From: an uncultured Clostridia bacterium
GTDB lineage: Bacteria > Bacillota > Clostridia > TANB77 > CAG-508
DNA: 5,250 nucleotides
Reading direction: 5' to 3'
NCBI GenBank assembly: GCA_934167225.1
Contig: CAKPLD010000070.1
Coordinates: forward strand, 1 to 5,250
The notes under the pieces: model-generated
The model's input: only the letters and a program-made list of their open reading frames with translations
Databases searched by the model: none
Told to the model about the DNA's origin: nothing
Position numbers and translations under genes: made by a program
In this document: positions 1 to 4,975 of the stretch, in pieces
Layout of the letters: each line of letters begins with the position of its first letter
Position numbering within the stretch: position 1 is the first letter of the stretch

Positions 1-21
1 TAGCTGATAGAATAGATAAAG

Positions 22-27
22 AAAGGA
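22..27 (+). promoter_or_regulatory. Ribosome binding site that decides the rpoZ start
   Basis: AAAGGA lies here. The in-frame ATG at 28 follows it with no spacing and cannot use it. The ATG at 37 is 9 bases away and the ATG at 40 is 12 away, so 37 is the best-placed start and 40 the runner-up. Confidence 0.6.
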
Positions 28-36
28 ATGATAATT

Positions 37-294
37 ATGATGGTAAAGCCAACAGTTAAAGAGCTTTTAGAACATGCAGAAAATAGATTTGCACTAGTAA
101 TTGCAACATCAAGAAGAGCAAGACAAATAGCAAGTGGAGATAAAAAATTAACAAAGGTAGACGAAGAATCTCCAGTAACACTTGCAGCAAACGAAATAAA
201 TGAAGGAAAAGTAGAAATATACAAAGCAGACGAAACTTATAGTGATGATGAAAATGAAGACGTATCAATACTAGAAAATAATGAAAACGAATAA
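37..294 (+). CDS. rpoZ: DNA-directed RNA polymerase omega subunit
   Basis: Omega is the small RNA polymerase subunit that helps fold and hold the beta-prime subunit in the cytoplasmic enzyme. Counted from the chosen start, the protein has 85 residues, a normal length for the family. It shows the family pattern in order: an N-terminal KPTVKELLEHAENRFALVIATS helix region, the RRARQIASG core close to residues 26-34, then a SPVTLAANEINEGKVEI segment matching the conserved 'A-x-x-E-I-x-x-G-K' part. The tail after it is acidic (DDENED) and poorly conserved, as is usual. The start at 37 is chosen from the ribosome site spacing. No terminator separates it from the next gene 45 bases downstream, so the two are probably co-transcribed. 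Its promoter must lie left of the window. In many Firmicutes gmk precedes rpoZ, but that cannot be confirmed here. Confidence 0.93.
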   Translation: MMVKPTVKELLEHAENRFALVIATSRRARQIASGDKKLTKVDEESPVTLAANEINEGKVEIYKADETYSDDENEDVSILENNENE

Positions 295-339
295 AGGCAA
301 AAAAATTGGTAATAAATAAAGTAAAAAAGGGAGTTAAAA

Positions 340-900
340 ATGAAAAGAAAAGATATAATATCAATTACAGGAGATTTAGCAAGTGGACAAAGTACGCTAG
401 CAAAAACACTTGCAGAAGACCTAAACTATCATTTATATAGAAATGGAACATATGCAAGAGAATTAGCAGTTGAACATGGAATGTCAATAACAGAATTTTG
501 TGAATACTTAGTAGACCATCCAGAAATAGATAGACAAATAGAAAAAAGTGCAACAGAATATGCCAAAACACATAACGACATAGTAATAGATGCAAAAATG
601 GGATGGTATGCAGTGCCAGAATCATTTAAAGTATATTTAAAGGTAGACATAGATGTAGCTGCAAAAAGAGCATTTAGCGATCCAAATAGAAAAAGGTCAG
701 AAAATTTACCAACATTAGAAGCACAAAAAGCAGATATGATAAAAAGAGCAAAGGGAGACCTAGAAAGATATTATGAACTATACAATGTTCACAGAAATGA
801 TATGTCAAATTATGATTATGTGTTAGACACAAGTGATTTAACTCCAGAAGAAGTATTAATAAAAATAAAAGAAGAATATAAAAAATGGAAAGAAATTTAA
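340..900 (+). CDS. Cytidylate kinase-like P-loop protein with altered Walker A motif
   Basis: The 186-residue protein resembles small CMP/dCMP kinases of the archaeal-type Cmk or cytidylate-kinase-like group, which transfer phosphate from ATP to (d)CMP. Residues 5-19 form the first strand and P-loop (ISITGDLASGQST). Residues 81-88 (IVIDAKMG) correspond to the strand with the usual D-x-R motif. Then come FKVYLKVDIDVAAKR (97-110), a charged LID-like stretch near 114-140, and the C-terminal signature LERYYELYNV...YDYVLDTSDLTPEEV (141-172). Two usually conserved basic positions are changed: the Walker A lysine is Gln17 (codon CAA, 388-390) and the D-x-R arginine is Lys86. The fold assignment is good, but kinase activity is uncertain. 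Ribosome site AAGGGAG lies 6 bases before the ATG. The end overlaps the next gene, implying translational coupling. Alternatively it is a divergent nucleotide-binding protein with another substrate. Confidence 0.82.
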   Translation: MKRKDIISITGDLASGQSTLAKTLAEDLNYHLYRNGTYARELAVEHGMSITEFCEYLVDHPEIDRQIEKSATEYAKTHNDIVIDAKMGWYAVPESFKVYLKVDIDVAAKRAFSDPNRKRSENLPTLEAQKADMIKRAKGDLERYYELYNVHRNDMSNYDYVLDTSDLTPEEVLIKIKEEYKKWKEI

Positions 901-1790
901 AACTAATACAAAAATGTGAAATTTGCCCACATAGATGTAAAATAGATAGAACTAAAAATCAAATAGGAAGGTGCAAATCAAAAGATACTGTAAAAGTAGC
1001 CATAGCTTCGATTCATAAGTATGAAGAACCATGTATAAGTGGAAAAAATGGCTCTGGTACAGTATTTTTTTCAAATTGTAATTTATCATGTGAATTTTGT
1101 CAAAACTATGAAATAAGTCAAGAAGGACTAGGAAAAGAAATAAGCATAGAAAGGTTAGCTCAAATATTTTTAATGCAACAATCAAAAGGAGTACATAATA
1201 TAAATTTAGTATCTCCAACAAGTTATGCCATACAAATAATAGAAGCAATAAAAATTGCTAAAAAAAGCGGGCTAAAAATTCCAATAATTTATAATACTAA
1301 TGGATATGAAAATATAGAAACAATAAAATTATTAAAAGGTTACATAGATGTATATTTACCAGATTTAAAATATGCTCAAAATGATTTAGCAAAAAAATAT
1401 TCAAAAATAGACAATTACTTTGAAATAGCTACATCTGCTATAAAAGAAATGCGATTACAGGTAGGAAAAAACGAATATGACGAAAATGGAATGATACAAA
1501 AAGGCATAATAATAAGACACTTAATACTCCCAAATCACACAGAAAACACCAAACAAGTATTAAAGTGGGTAAAAGAAAATATGCCAAAAGATATAACTGT
1601 AAGTGTTATGGCACAGTATTTTCCAACATATAAAGCAAAAAATATAAAAGACTTAAATCGAGGAATAACTAAAAATGAGTATAAAAAAATAGAAAATTTT
1701 TTATATAATTTAGATATTGAAAATGGATATATTCAAGAAAGAGGAAATCAAGAAGAAATTTATGTTCCAAAATGGGAAATAAATATATAA
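885..1790 (+). CDS. PflX-type radical SAM protein (PflA-activase-like, COG1313 type)
   Basis: This 301-residue protein is a radical SAM enzyme. The CxxxCxxC motif that binds the 4Fe-4S cluster and S-adenosylmethionine is C65-x3-C69-x2-C72, within FFSNCNLSCEFCQNYEIS. Just before it stands the subfamily's EEPCISGKNGSGTVFFS segment (47-63). Four further cysteines, C11, C14, C18 and C30 (CEICPHRC...GRC), form the N-terminal cysteine cluster typical of these proteins. Later landmarks are NLVSPTSY (107-114), YNTNGYE (136-142), DVYLPDLKYA (155-164), IIIRHLILPN (208-217) and MAQYFPTYKA (242-251). Length and motif order match the family, which is often labelled pyruvate formate-lyase activating enzyme-like, but its real substrate is not established. 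No pflB-like partner lies in the window. It overlaps the upstream gene by 16 bases and has only a weak GAAGAA ribosome site, so it is probably coupled to it. It acts in the cytoplasm under anaerobic conditions. Confidence 0.9.
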   Translation: MERNLKLIQKCEICPHRCKIDRTKNQIGRCKSKDTVKVAIASIHKYEEPCISGKNGSGTVFFSNCNLSCEFCQNYEISQEGLGKEISIERLAQIFLMQQSKGVHNINLVSPTSYAIQIIEAIKIAKKSGLKIPIIYNTNGYENIETIKLLKGYIDVYLPDLKYAQNDLAKKYSKIDNYFEIATSAIKEMRLQVGKNEYDENGMIQKGIIIRHLILPNHTENTKQVLKWVKENMPKDITVSVMAQYFPTYKAKNIKDLNRGITKNEYKKIENFLYNLDIENGYIQERGNQEEIYVPKWEINI

Positions 1791-1811
1791 TAAAACATTA
1801 TTAAATAGAGG

Positions 1812-1841
1812 GTTACAGCCAATAATTTTGTAACGTTTTTT
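1812..1841 (+). terminator. Probable intrinsic terminator of the rpoZ cluster
   Basis: GTTACA (1812-1817) pairs with TGTAAC (1829-1834) across an 11-base loop, followed by G and six T residues (1836-1841). The stem is short, so this is a moderate rather than strong terminator. It stands 21 bases after the radical SAM stop codon. Confidence 0.6.
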
Positions 1842-1866
1842 ATAAATAAATTAATATTTTATAATG

Positions 1867-1933
1867 ATGTAACAAAAATGTAATATAAATGCAATAAAAA
1901 TGTAATGATAAAAATACTAAAAATGTATTGATT
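1867..1933 (+). repeat. Phased 11-bp direct repeats upstream of a promoter
   Basis: Four tandem 11-base units start at 1867, 1878, 1889 and 1900, each with a 7-base core followed by four mostly A/T bases. The cores are ATGTAAC, ATGTAAT, ATGCAAT and ATGTAAT. After a 12-base stretch without the core, a fifth degenerate copy (ATGTATT, 1923-1929) runs into the -35 hexamer, one base out of phase. A 7+4 spacing at one helical turn is the layout of OmpR/PhoB-family response-regulator sites, for example Pho boxes. The regulator itself is not identified, and simple tandem duplication of AT-rich DNA is an alternative. Confidence 0.6.
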
Positions 1934-1956
1934 AATTTAAAAATTTGTAGTATAAA
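1928..1956 (+). promoter_or_regulatory. Sigma-A-like promoter of the 136-residue protein gene
   Basis: TTGATT (1928-1933) and TATAAA (1951-1956) are separated by 17 bases, a close match to the vegetative consensus. Transcription would begin near 1963, leaving a leader of about 32 bases with the ribosome site AAAGGAGG (1981-1988), 6 bases before the ATG. Confidence 0.7.
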
Positions 1957-1994
1957 AGGTATAGAGTATTTATAAAATACAAAGGAGGAAAAAA

Positions 1995-2405
1995 ATGGCA
2001 GAGTTTAATCGTAATCAAAATGGAGTTTTTGGTGAAGTAAAATTTAATGGAAACAATAACGGAACAGAAAATACATCTTTTTTCGAAAGTACAATAGAAA
2101 ATATTAATACAAACAACCAAAATGAAAATGGTCAAAACACAGGAAATGGCGGCAATGTATTTGGTAGTTTCGGTACAGTTGGAAATGAACAAGGTTTTGA
2201 ACCAATAGGAAGAGATAAAGCAATTACAAAACAAGGACTATGGTCAAAAATAAAAGCGTTTCTATTCCAAGAAATCGATTTAAATGCACCAATAAAAGTT
2301 GAATTAACTCCATATCAACAAAAAGTTGAAGATGAAATAAATGAATTTTTACATCAAGAAATTTCATTTAAAGGAATTAAAAACCTATTTACAGGAAAAA
2401 AATAA
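1995..2405 (+). CDS. Asn-rich hypothetical protein with duplicated FLxQEI motif
   Basis: I do not recognise a named family for this 136-residue protein. Residues 1-70 are low-complexity, rich in Asn, Gly, Gln and Phe, and probably disordered. They contain no signal peptide or membrane helix. Residues 80-136 look folded and mainly helical. A motif occurs twice there: KIKAFLFQEIDL (85-96) and EINEFLHQEISF (114-125), sharing F-L-x-Q-E-I, with KVELTPYQQKVEDEI (101-115) between. The tail is basic (KNLFTGKK). The gene is its own transcription unit: it has a good promoter, an almost ideal ribosome site and a strong terminator 8 bases after the stop. That organisation, with the phased repeats upstream, indicates a real, regulated gene rather than a chance reading frame. 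A soluble cytoplasmic protein is likely. An adaptor-like role with a disordered arm is only a guess. Confidence 0.8.
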   Translation: MAEFNRNQNGVFGEVKFNGNNNGTENTSFFESTIENINTNNQNENGQNTGNGGNVFGSFGTVGNEQGFEPIGRDKAITKQGLWSKIKAFLFQEIDLNAPIKVELTPYQQKVEDEINEFLHQEISFKGIKNLFTGKK

Positions 2406-2412
2406 AACATAT

Positions 2413-2437
2413 ACACATAGTTGTATGTGTTTTTTTT
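2413..2437 (+). terminator. Strong intrinsic terminator after the Asn-rich protein gene
   Basis: ACACATA (2413-2419) pairs perfectly with TATGTGT (2424-2430) around the four-base loop GTTG, followed at once by seven T residues (2431-2437). It starts 8 bases after the stop codon. Confidence 0.9.
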
Positions 2438-2452
2438 AAGCAAAAAAATGTT

Positions 2453-2481
2453 GTATAAATTTTCCCTTTTTTGACATAATA
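2453..2481 (+). promoter_or_regulatory. Putative sigma-G (forespore) promoter of spoVT
   Basis: GTATA (2453-2457) fits the sigma-G -35 consensus GHATR. CATAATA (2475-2481) fits the -10 consensus CATWMTA, with a 17-base gap between them. Transcription would start near 2488, upstream of the AAGGAGG ribosome site (2500-2506). In Bacillus subtilis spoVT is transcribed by sigma-G, which agrees. A TTGACA at 2471 is also present but has no good -10 at the proper distance. Confidence 0.6.
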
Positions 2482-2514
2482 AGATTATAAAACAAAATTA
2501 AGGAGGAAAAATTA

Positions 2515-3069
2515 ATGAAAGCAACAGGAGTTGTAAGAAGAATAGATGATTTAGGAAGAGTAGTTATTCCCAAAGAAATAAGAAAAACATTAAGAATAAA
2601 AGAAGGTGCACCTTTAGAAATATTCACAGATAAAGAGGGAGAAATAATATTAAAAAAATATTCCCCAATAGGTGAACTTACAGAATTTGCCTCTGGATAT
2701 GCAGAAACATTATCCAAAACAACAGGTCATATTGCATTTATTACAGATAAAGACACAGTAATTGCAGTGTCTGGAGGATCTAAAAAAGAATATTTGGAAC
2801 AAGATGTAAGCGACGAACTAGAACAATTAATGGAAGACAAAGAAATTTATACAAGCAAGGATAACAGTGACATAGCTATGCCAATTACAAAAAACGGAAA
2901 AAATGATAAAAAATCAAATGGTCAAGTGGTATACCCTATAATTTCAAATGGAGATACAATAGGAACAGTTATACTTCTTTCTAAAAATGCTAACACAAAA
3001 ATGAATGATGTTGAAAACAAGCTTGCCCAATCTGCTGCAAGTTTTTTGGGAAGCCAGATGGAAATATAG
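2515..3069 (+). CDS. spoVT: Stage V sporulation protein T, AbrB/SpoVT-type transcription regulator
   Basis: SpoVT is a forespore DNA-binding regulator that adjusts sigma-G-dependent gene expression late in sporulation. In this 184-residue protein residues 1-50 are an AbrB-type swapped-hairpin DNA-binding domain, with the hallmark GVVRRIDDLGRVVIPKEIRKTLRI (5-28) followed by EGAPLEIFTDKEGEIILKKYSP. Residues 56-184 correspond to the GAF-like sensing domain of SpoVT: an ELTEFASGYAETLSKTTGH helix, strands near AFITDKDTVIAVSGG, and the closing VVYPIISNGDTIGTVILLS followed by a helix. The full length close to 180 residues separates it from the short AbrB and Abh proteins, which lack the second domain. 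AAGGAGG lies 8 bases before the ATG. The gene forms its own unit between terminators. Its ligand is unknown. It strongly supports an endospore-forming host. Confidence 0.93.
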   Translation: MKATGVVRRIDDLGRVVIPKEIRKTLRIKEGAPLEIFTDKEGEIILKKYSPIGELTEFASGYAETLSKTTGHIAFITDKDTVIAVSGGSKKEYLEQDVSDELEQLMEDKEIYTSKDNSDIAMPITKNGKNDKKSNGQVVYPIISNGDTIGTVILLSKNANTKMNDVENKLAQSAASFLGSQMEI

Positions 3070-3074
3070 CAAAA

Positions 3075-3130
3075 ACAAAAAACATATATACTTTACTCGC
3101 TATTCGAGTCTTAAGATATATGTTTTTTGT
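3075..3130. terminator. Bidirectional terminator shared by spoVT and the convergent xre gene
   Basis: A perfect 15-bp inverted repeat pairs 3075-3089 with 3116-3130. Each arm contains A6 or T6, so a U-rich tail forms in either transcript. The loop holds a second hairpin, ACTCG (3095-3099) with CGAGT (3105-3109). The right arm is also the last codons of the minus-strand xre gene, and its stop codon lies in the loop. Confidence 0.88.
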
Positions 3131-3335
3131 CATTTTCGTTGTTTATCAATCCAACAATATAATCAATTGATGTGTTATAGTATTTTGCTAAAGTAATTAA
3201 ATGCTGAATTGGTATTGTTCTTTTTCCGCTTTCATATTCGGAATAATATTGCTGAGATATTCCAAGTAAATCTGCTATATCTTTTTGGTATTTGTCATGA
3301 TCTTCTCGAAGATCTTTTAATCGTTTGAATTTCAT
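3111..3335 (-). CDS. Small XRE-family (Cro/CI-type) helix-turn-helix regulator
   Basis: This 74-residue protein is essentially one HTH_3 / Cro-CI DNA-binding domain. Residues 1-12 (MKFKRLKDLRED) are the first helix. YQKDIADLLGI (16-26) and SQQYYSEYESGKRT (27-40) are the helix-turn-helix pair, with the Q-x-x-x-A-x-x-L-G-I-S-Q signature. PIQHLITLAKYYNTSIDYIVGL (42-63) completes the five-helix bundle. The short charged tail carries no separate effector or peptidase domain, so it is probably a simple dimeric repressor. On the minus strand a good GGAGGA site (3341-3346) lies 5 bases before the ATG. It converges with spoVT and diverges from the prepilin-like surface protein gene. A split palindrome overlaps its promoter, suggesting self-repression and possible control of the neighbour. 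The target is inferred, not shown. Confidence 0.9.
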   Translation of the reverse strand: MKFKRLKDLREDHDKYQKDIADLLGISQQYYSEYESGKRTIPIQHLITLAKYYNTSIDYIVGLINNENDKKHIS

Positions 3336-3356
3336 ATACTTCCTCCATATTTGCTA

Positions 3357-3386
3357 ATTGTATCAAAAAATTTCATTAAAACAGTT
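3357..3386 (-). promoter_or_regulatory. Probable promoter of the xre gene
   Basis: On the minus strand the -10 is TACAAT (plus coordinates 3357-3362). The region 17-18 bases upstream (3380-3386) has only a weak -35. The short leader would begin near 3350, just before the ribosome site. Confidence 0.5.
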
Positions 3387-3393
3387 TGATACA
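3359..3393. promoter_or_regulatory. Candidate XRE operator: split 9-bp palindrome
   Basis: TGTATCAAA (3359-3367) and its exact reverse complement TTTGATACA (3385-3393) are separated by 17 bases, 26 bp centre to centre. The first half-site overlaps the xre -10 and the second touches its -35 region, the placement expected for autorepression. A related TTTGATA occurs just inside the divergent gene at 3554-3560, which may be chance in such AT-rich DNA. Confidence 0.5.
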
Positions 3394-3461
3394 CAACAAA
3401 TTATGTATTATTACAGAAATATTTCAAAAATATTATTTTTATATTACATTTTTTGGTTTAA

Positions 3462-3490
3462 TTGACACGCCTAATTTAGTGTGATATATT
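3462..3490 (+). promoter_or_regulatory. Strong extended -10 sigma-A promoter of the surface protein gene
   Basis: Consensus TTGACA (3462-3467), a 17-base spacer and TATATT (3485-3490), with TG at 3482-3483 making an extended -10. The spacer holds an imperfect dyad (CAC at 3466-3468 against GTG at 3481-3483, with CTAATTTAG in the middle), a possible repressor contact. Transcription would start near 3497. The ribosome site AGGAAAGG (3519-3526 area) is about 9 bases before the ATG at 3536. Confidence 0.75.
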
Positions 3491-3535
3491 TTATATACAT
3501 AATAAATTATGTAGTAAATAGGAAAGGTTAGGATA

Positions 3536-4738
3536 ATGAATAGGAAAATATATTTTGATAGAGGAATTACATTAATTGCATTAATTGTGACTATAATCGT
3601 AATATTAATACTCTCAACTATAACAATAAATATGGTAACAGGTGAAAATGGAATAATCAAAAATGCAAATAATGCAAAAGAAACAACCGAGATAGAAAAC
3701 GAAAAAGAAATAGTTCAAAGAGCAACAATAAATGCTATTGAAAAAAACAAATATGGAGATATAACTGTAGATGGATTACAAAACGAGCTTAAAGGAAAGG
3801 CAACGGTAAAAAAAATAAGGAAAAAGATAGTAGTTAAAATAGATGATAGTGAAAGAAGTTACTATATAGATGATGATGGAAATGTTTTTGAATACGAATA
3901 TTTTGACTTAGCAATAATGGAAAATGGATATGACTTTCACAATAGAATGGCAGACTATAGAACAAGTATATTAAGAGTAATAGTTTTAGACAATATGAAT
4001 ATACCAGAATATGCATATAAGGTTTTTGATGTTTCGAAAGAACAAAATGAAACAGTAAAAGCGTGGCTTATTAAAAGTGAAGAAAATACAGATATGTATG
4101 ATTTATATATAGGCAGTAATGAAGGTGTTGAAATAGAAAATTGTGATAGCATGTTTGCTTATTATAGTAATTGTGTTGATATAGATATTTCAAATTTATA
4201 TACCAGCAAAGTAAAGGTTTTTGCAAGCATGTTTACTTGGGATACAAATTTAAGAAAAATAAATATGGAAAATATAGATACATCTAATGCAACAAGTATG
4301 TACTCAATGTTTAACAAATGTACAAGTTTAACACAACTTGATGTTAGCAAATTTGATACAAGTAATGTAATGAACATGAGTGCAATGTTTTATCAATGTG
4401 CTTTTACAGAAATCGATTTAAGTAATTTTGATACAAGTAGAGTAACCTCAATGAATGAAATGTTTAGACAATGTTATGGTATAAAAAACTTAGATTTAAG
4501 TAGTTTTAATGTGGCGAATGTAACAAGGACAGATAATATGTTTTTAGGTTGTTCTAATCTGGAAAAGGTTTACGCTAATGAAAATTGGAGTGAATATGCA
4601 AATATAACAAAAAGTAAGGAGATGTTTGGAGGTTGCCCAAAATTGGTTGGTTCGATAAGCTATGATTCAACAAAAGTGGATATAACTTATGCAAATTATG
4701 ATATAGGATATTTTACATATAAGAATGTACTAAATTGA
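3536..4738 (+). CDS. Prepilin-like surface protein with BspA/DUF285 repeats
   Basis: I see two joined parts in this 400-residue protein. Residues 1-10 are a short basic leader ending in Gly, followed by the hydrophobic ITLIALIVTIIVILILSTI (11-29). This is the layout of a type IV prepilin or pseudopilin, with cleavage expected after Gly10. The usual glutamate at mature position 5 is Ala. A helix-like spacer (GENGIIKNANNAKE, 36-49) and a moderately charged region (50-190) follow. Residues 201-370 hold BspA/DUF285-type repeats of 25-28 residues around an MF pair (M206, M232, M258, M284, M309, M335, M363), with units such as LSNFDTSRVTSMNEMFRQC. The end, KLVGSISYDS...YANYDIGYFTYK, resembles the cap that often closes such repeats. 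BspA-like repeats are known in surface adhesins. Export by a pilin-type route and surface display are inferred. Strong promoter upstream and terminator downstream make it monocistronic; the divergent xre gene may regulate it. Confidence 0.85.
   Translation: MNRKIYFDRGITLIALIVTIIVILILSTITINMVTGENGIIKNANNAKETTEIENEKEIVQRATINAIEKNKYGDITVDGLQNELKGKATVKKIRKKIVVKIDDSERSYYIDDDGNVFEYEYFDLAIMENGYDFHNRMADYRTSILRVIVLDNMNIPEYAYKVFDVSKEQNETVKAWLIKSEENTDMYDLYIGSNEGVEIENCDSMFAYYSNCVDIDISNLYTSKVKVFASMFTWDTNLRKINMENIDTSNATSMYSMFNKCTSLTQLDVSKFDTSNVMNMSAMFYQCAFTEIDLSNFDTSRVTSMNEMFRQCYGIKNLDLSSFNVANVTRTDNMFLGCSNLEKVYANENWSEYANITKSKEMFGGCPKLVGSISYDSTKVDITYANYDIGYFTYKNVLN
4136..4660 (+). repeat. Seven diverged BspA-type coding repeats, about 78 bp each
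   Basis: MF codon pairs begin at 4151, 4229, 4307, 4385, 4460, 4538 and 4622, giving periods of 78, 78, 78, 75, 78 and 84 bases. The closest DNA similarity is between the TTTGATACAAGTA segments near 4352 and 4427. The first and last units are the most diverged. Confidence 0.8.
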
Positions 4739-4791
4739 TCCTCCGTCGCAATGGAACTAATAAAGAAATAATATTGAAAAAAATAGATAAC

Positions 4792-4856
4792 CTCCTGTAT
4801 AATAATAATAATTATGTAAATTAAGGTTACAAATATATTATACAGGAGTTTTTTTT
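4792..4856 (+). terminator. Long-stem intrinsic terminator of the surface protein gene
   Basis: CTCCTGTATAATA (4792-4804) pairs perfectly with TATTATACAGGAG (4836-4848), a 13-bp stem with a 31-base loop, then eight T residues (4849-4856). Within it TAACCT (4788-4793) could instead pair with AGGTTA (4824-4829). Confidence 0.9.
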
Positions 4857-4858
4857 GA

Positions 4859-4975
4859 ATGACAAATAAAATGGCTTATTCAATTAAGCTGGCAGGAACT
4901 ACTGTAAATAGGTACAATATTCAATTAGAAGAAGGAACTCAAAAAACAGAATATGAACCATATTTTAATTTATAA
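4859..4975 (+). pseudogene. C-terminal relic of a larger protein ending in an IQLEEG...YEPY module
   Basis: An open 38-codon stretch ends in RYNIQLEEGTQKTEYEPYFNL and a TAA stop. The pattern 'N-I-Q-L-E-E-G-x-x-x-T-x-Y-E-P-Y' is a familiar C-terminal ending of carbohydrate-binding-like beta-sandwich domains in phage tail and surface proteins. The rest of that domain, at least 100 residues, is missing here. The only start, ATG 4859, sits right behind the U-tract of the upstream terminator. The GGAG at 4845-4848 is part of the terminator stem, so translation is doubtful. It is in the same reading frame as the upstream surface protein but separated by TGA 4736 and TAA 4769. It most likely remains from a related gene lost by deletion or domain replacement. 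A functional 38-residue peptide is possible but less likely. Confidence 0.6.

Noticed and set aside
3..59. Open frame reaching from the left edge to TAA at 57, a possible 3' end of gmk overlapping rpoZ
   Set aside because: Only 18 codons are visible and they carry no recognisable guanylate kinase signature. A gene ending at the TAG at 1-3 or TAG at 13-15 is equally possible.
56..1248. Several long minus-strand frames opposite rpoZ, the kinase-like gene and the radical SAM gene
   Set aside because: They are Leu/Phe/Ile-rich shadows of AT-rich coding sequence, have no ribosome sites and lie under clear plus-strand families.
2471..2499. TTGACA as the -35 of a vegetative spoVT promoter
   Set aside because: The matching -10 window reads AAAATT or CAAAAT, and the start would fall in or beside the ribosome site. 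The sigma-G-type match fits better.
3005..3196. 63-codon plus-strand frame across the end of spoVT
   Set aside because: It overlaps spoVT, the shared terminator and xre out of frame, and has no ribosome site or family resemblance.
4136..4660. Repeat region as a CRISPR-like array
   Set aside because: The units are diverged coding repeats with a 78-bp period inside one open frame, with no conserved repeat and variable spacer pattern.
4736..4771. Readthrough of the TGA as tryptophan, extending the surface protein
   Set aside because: It would add only ten residues before TAA at 4769. The C-terminal cap already looks complete, and no other gene here uses in-frame TGA.
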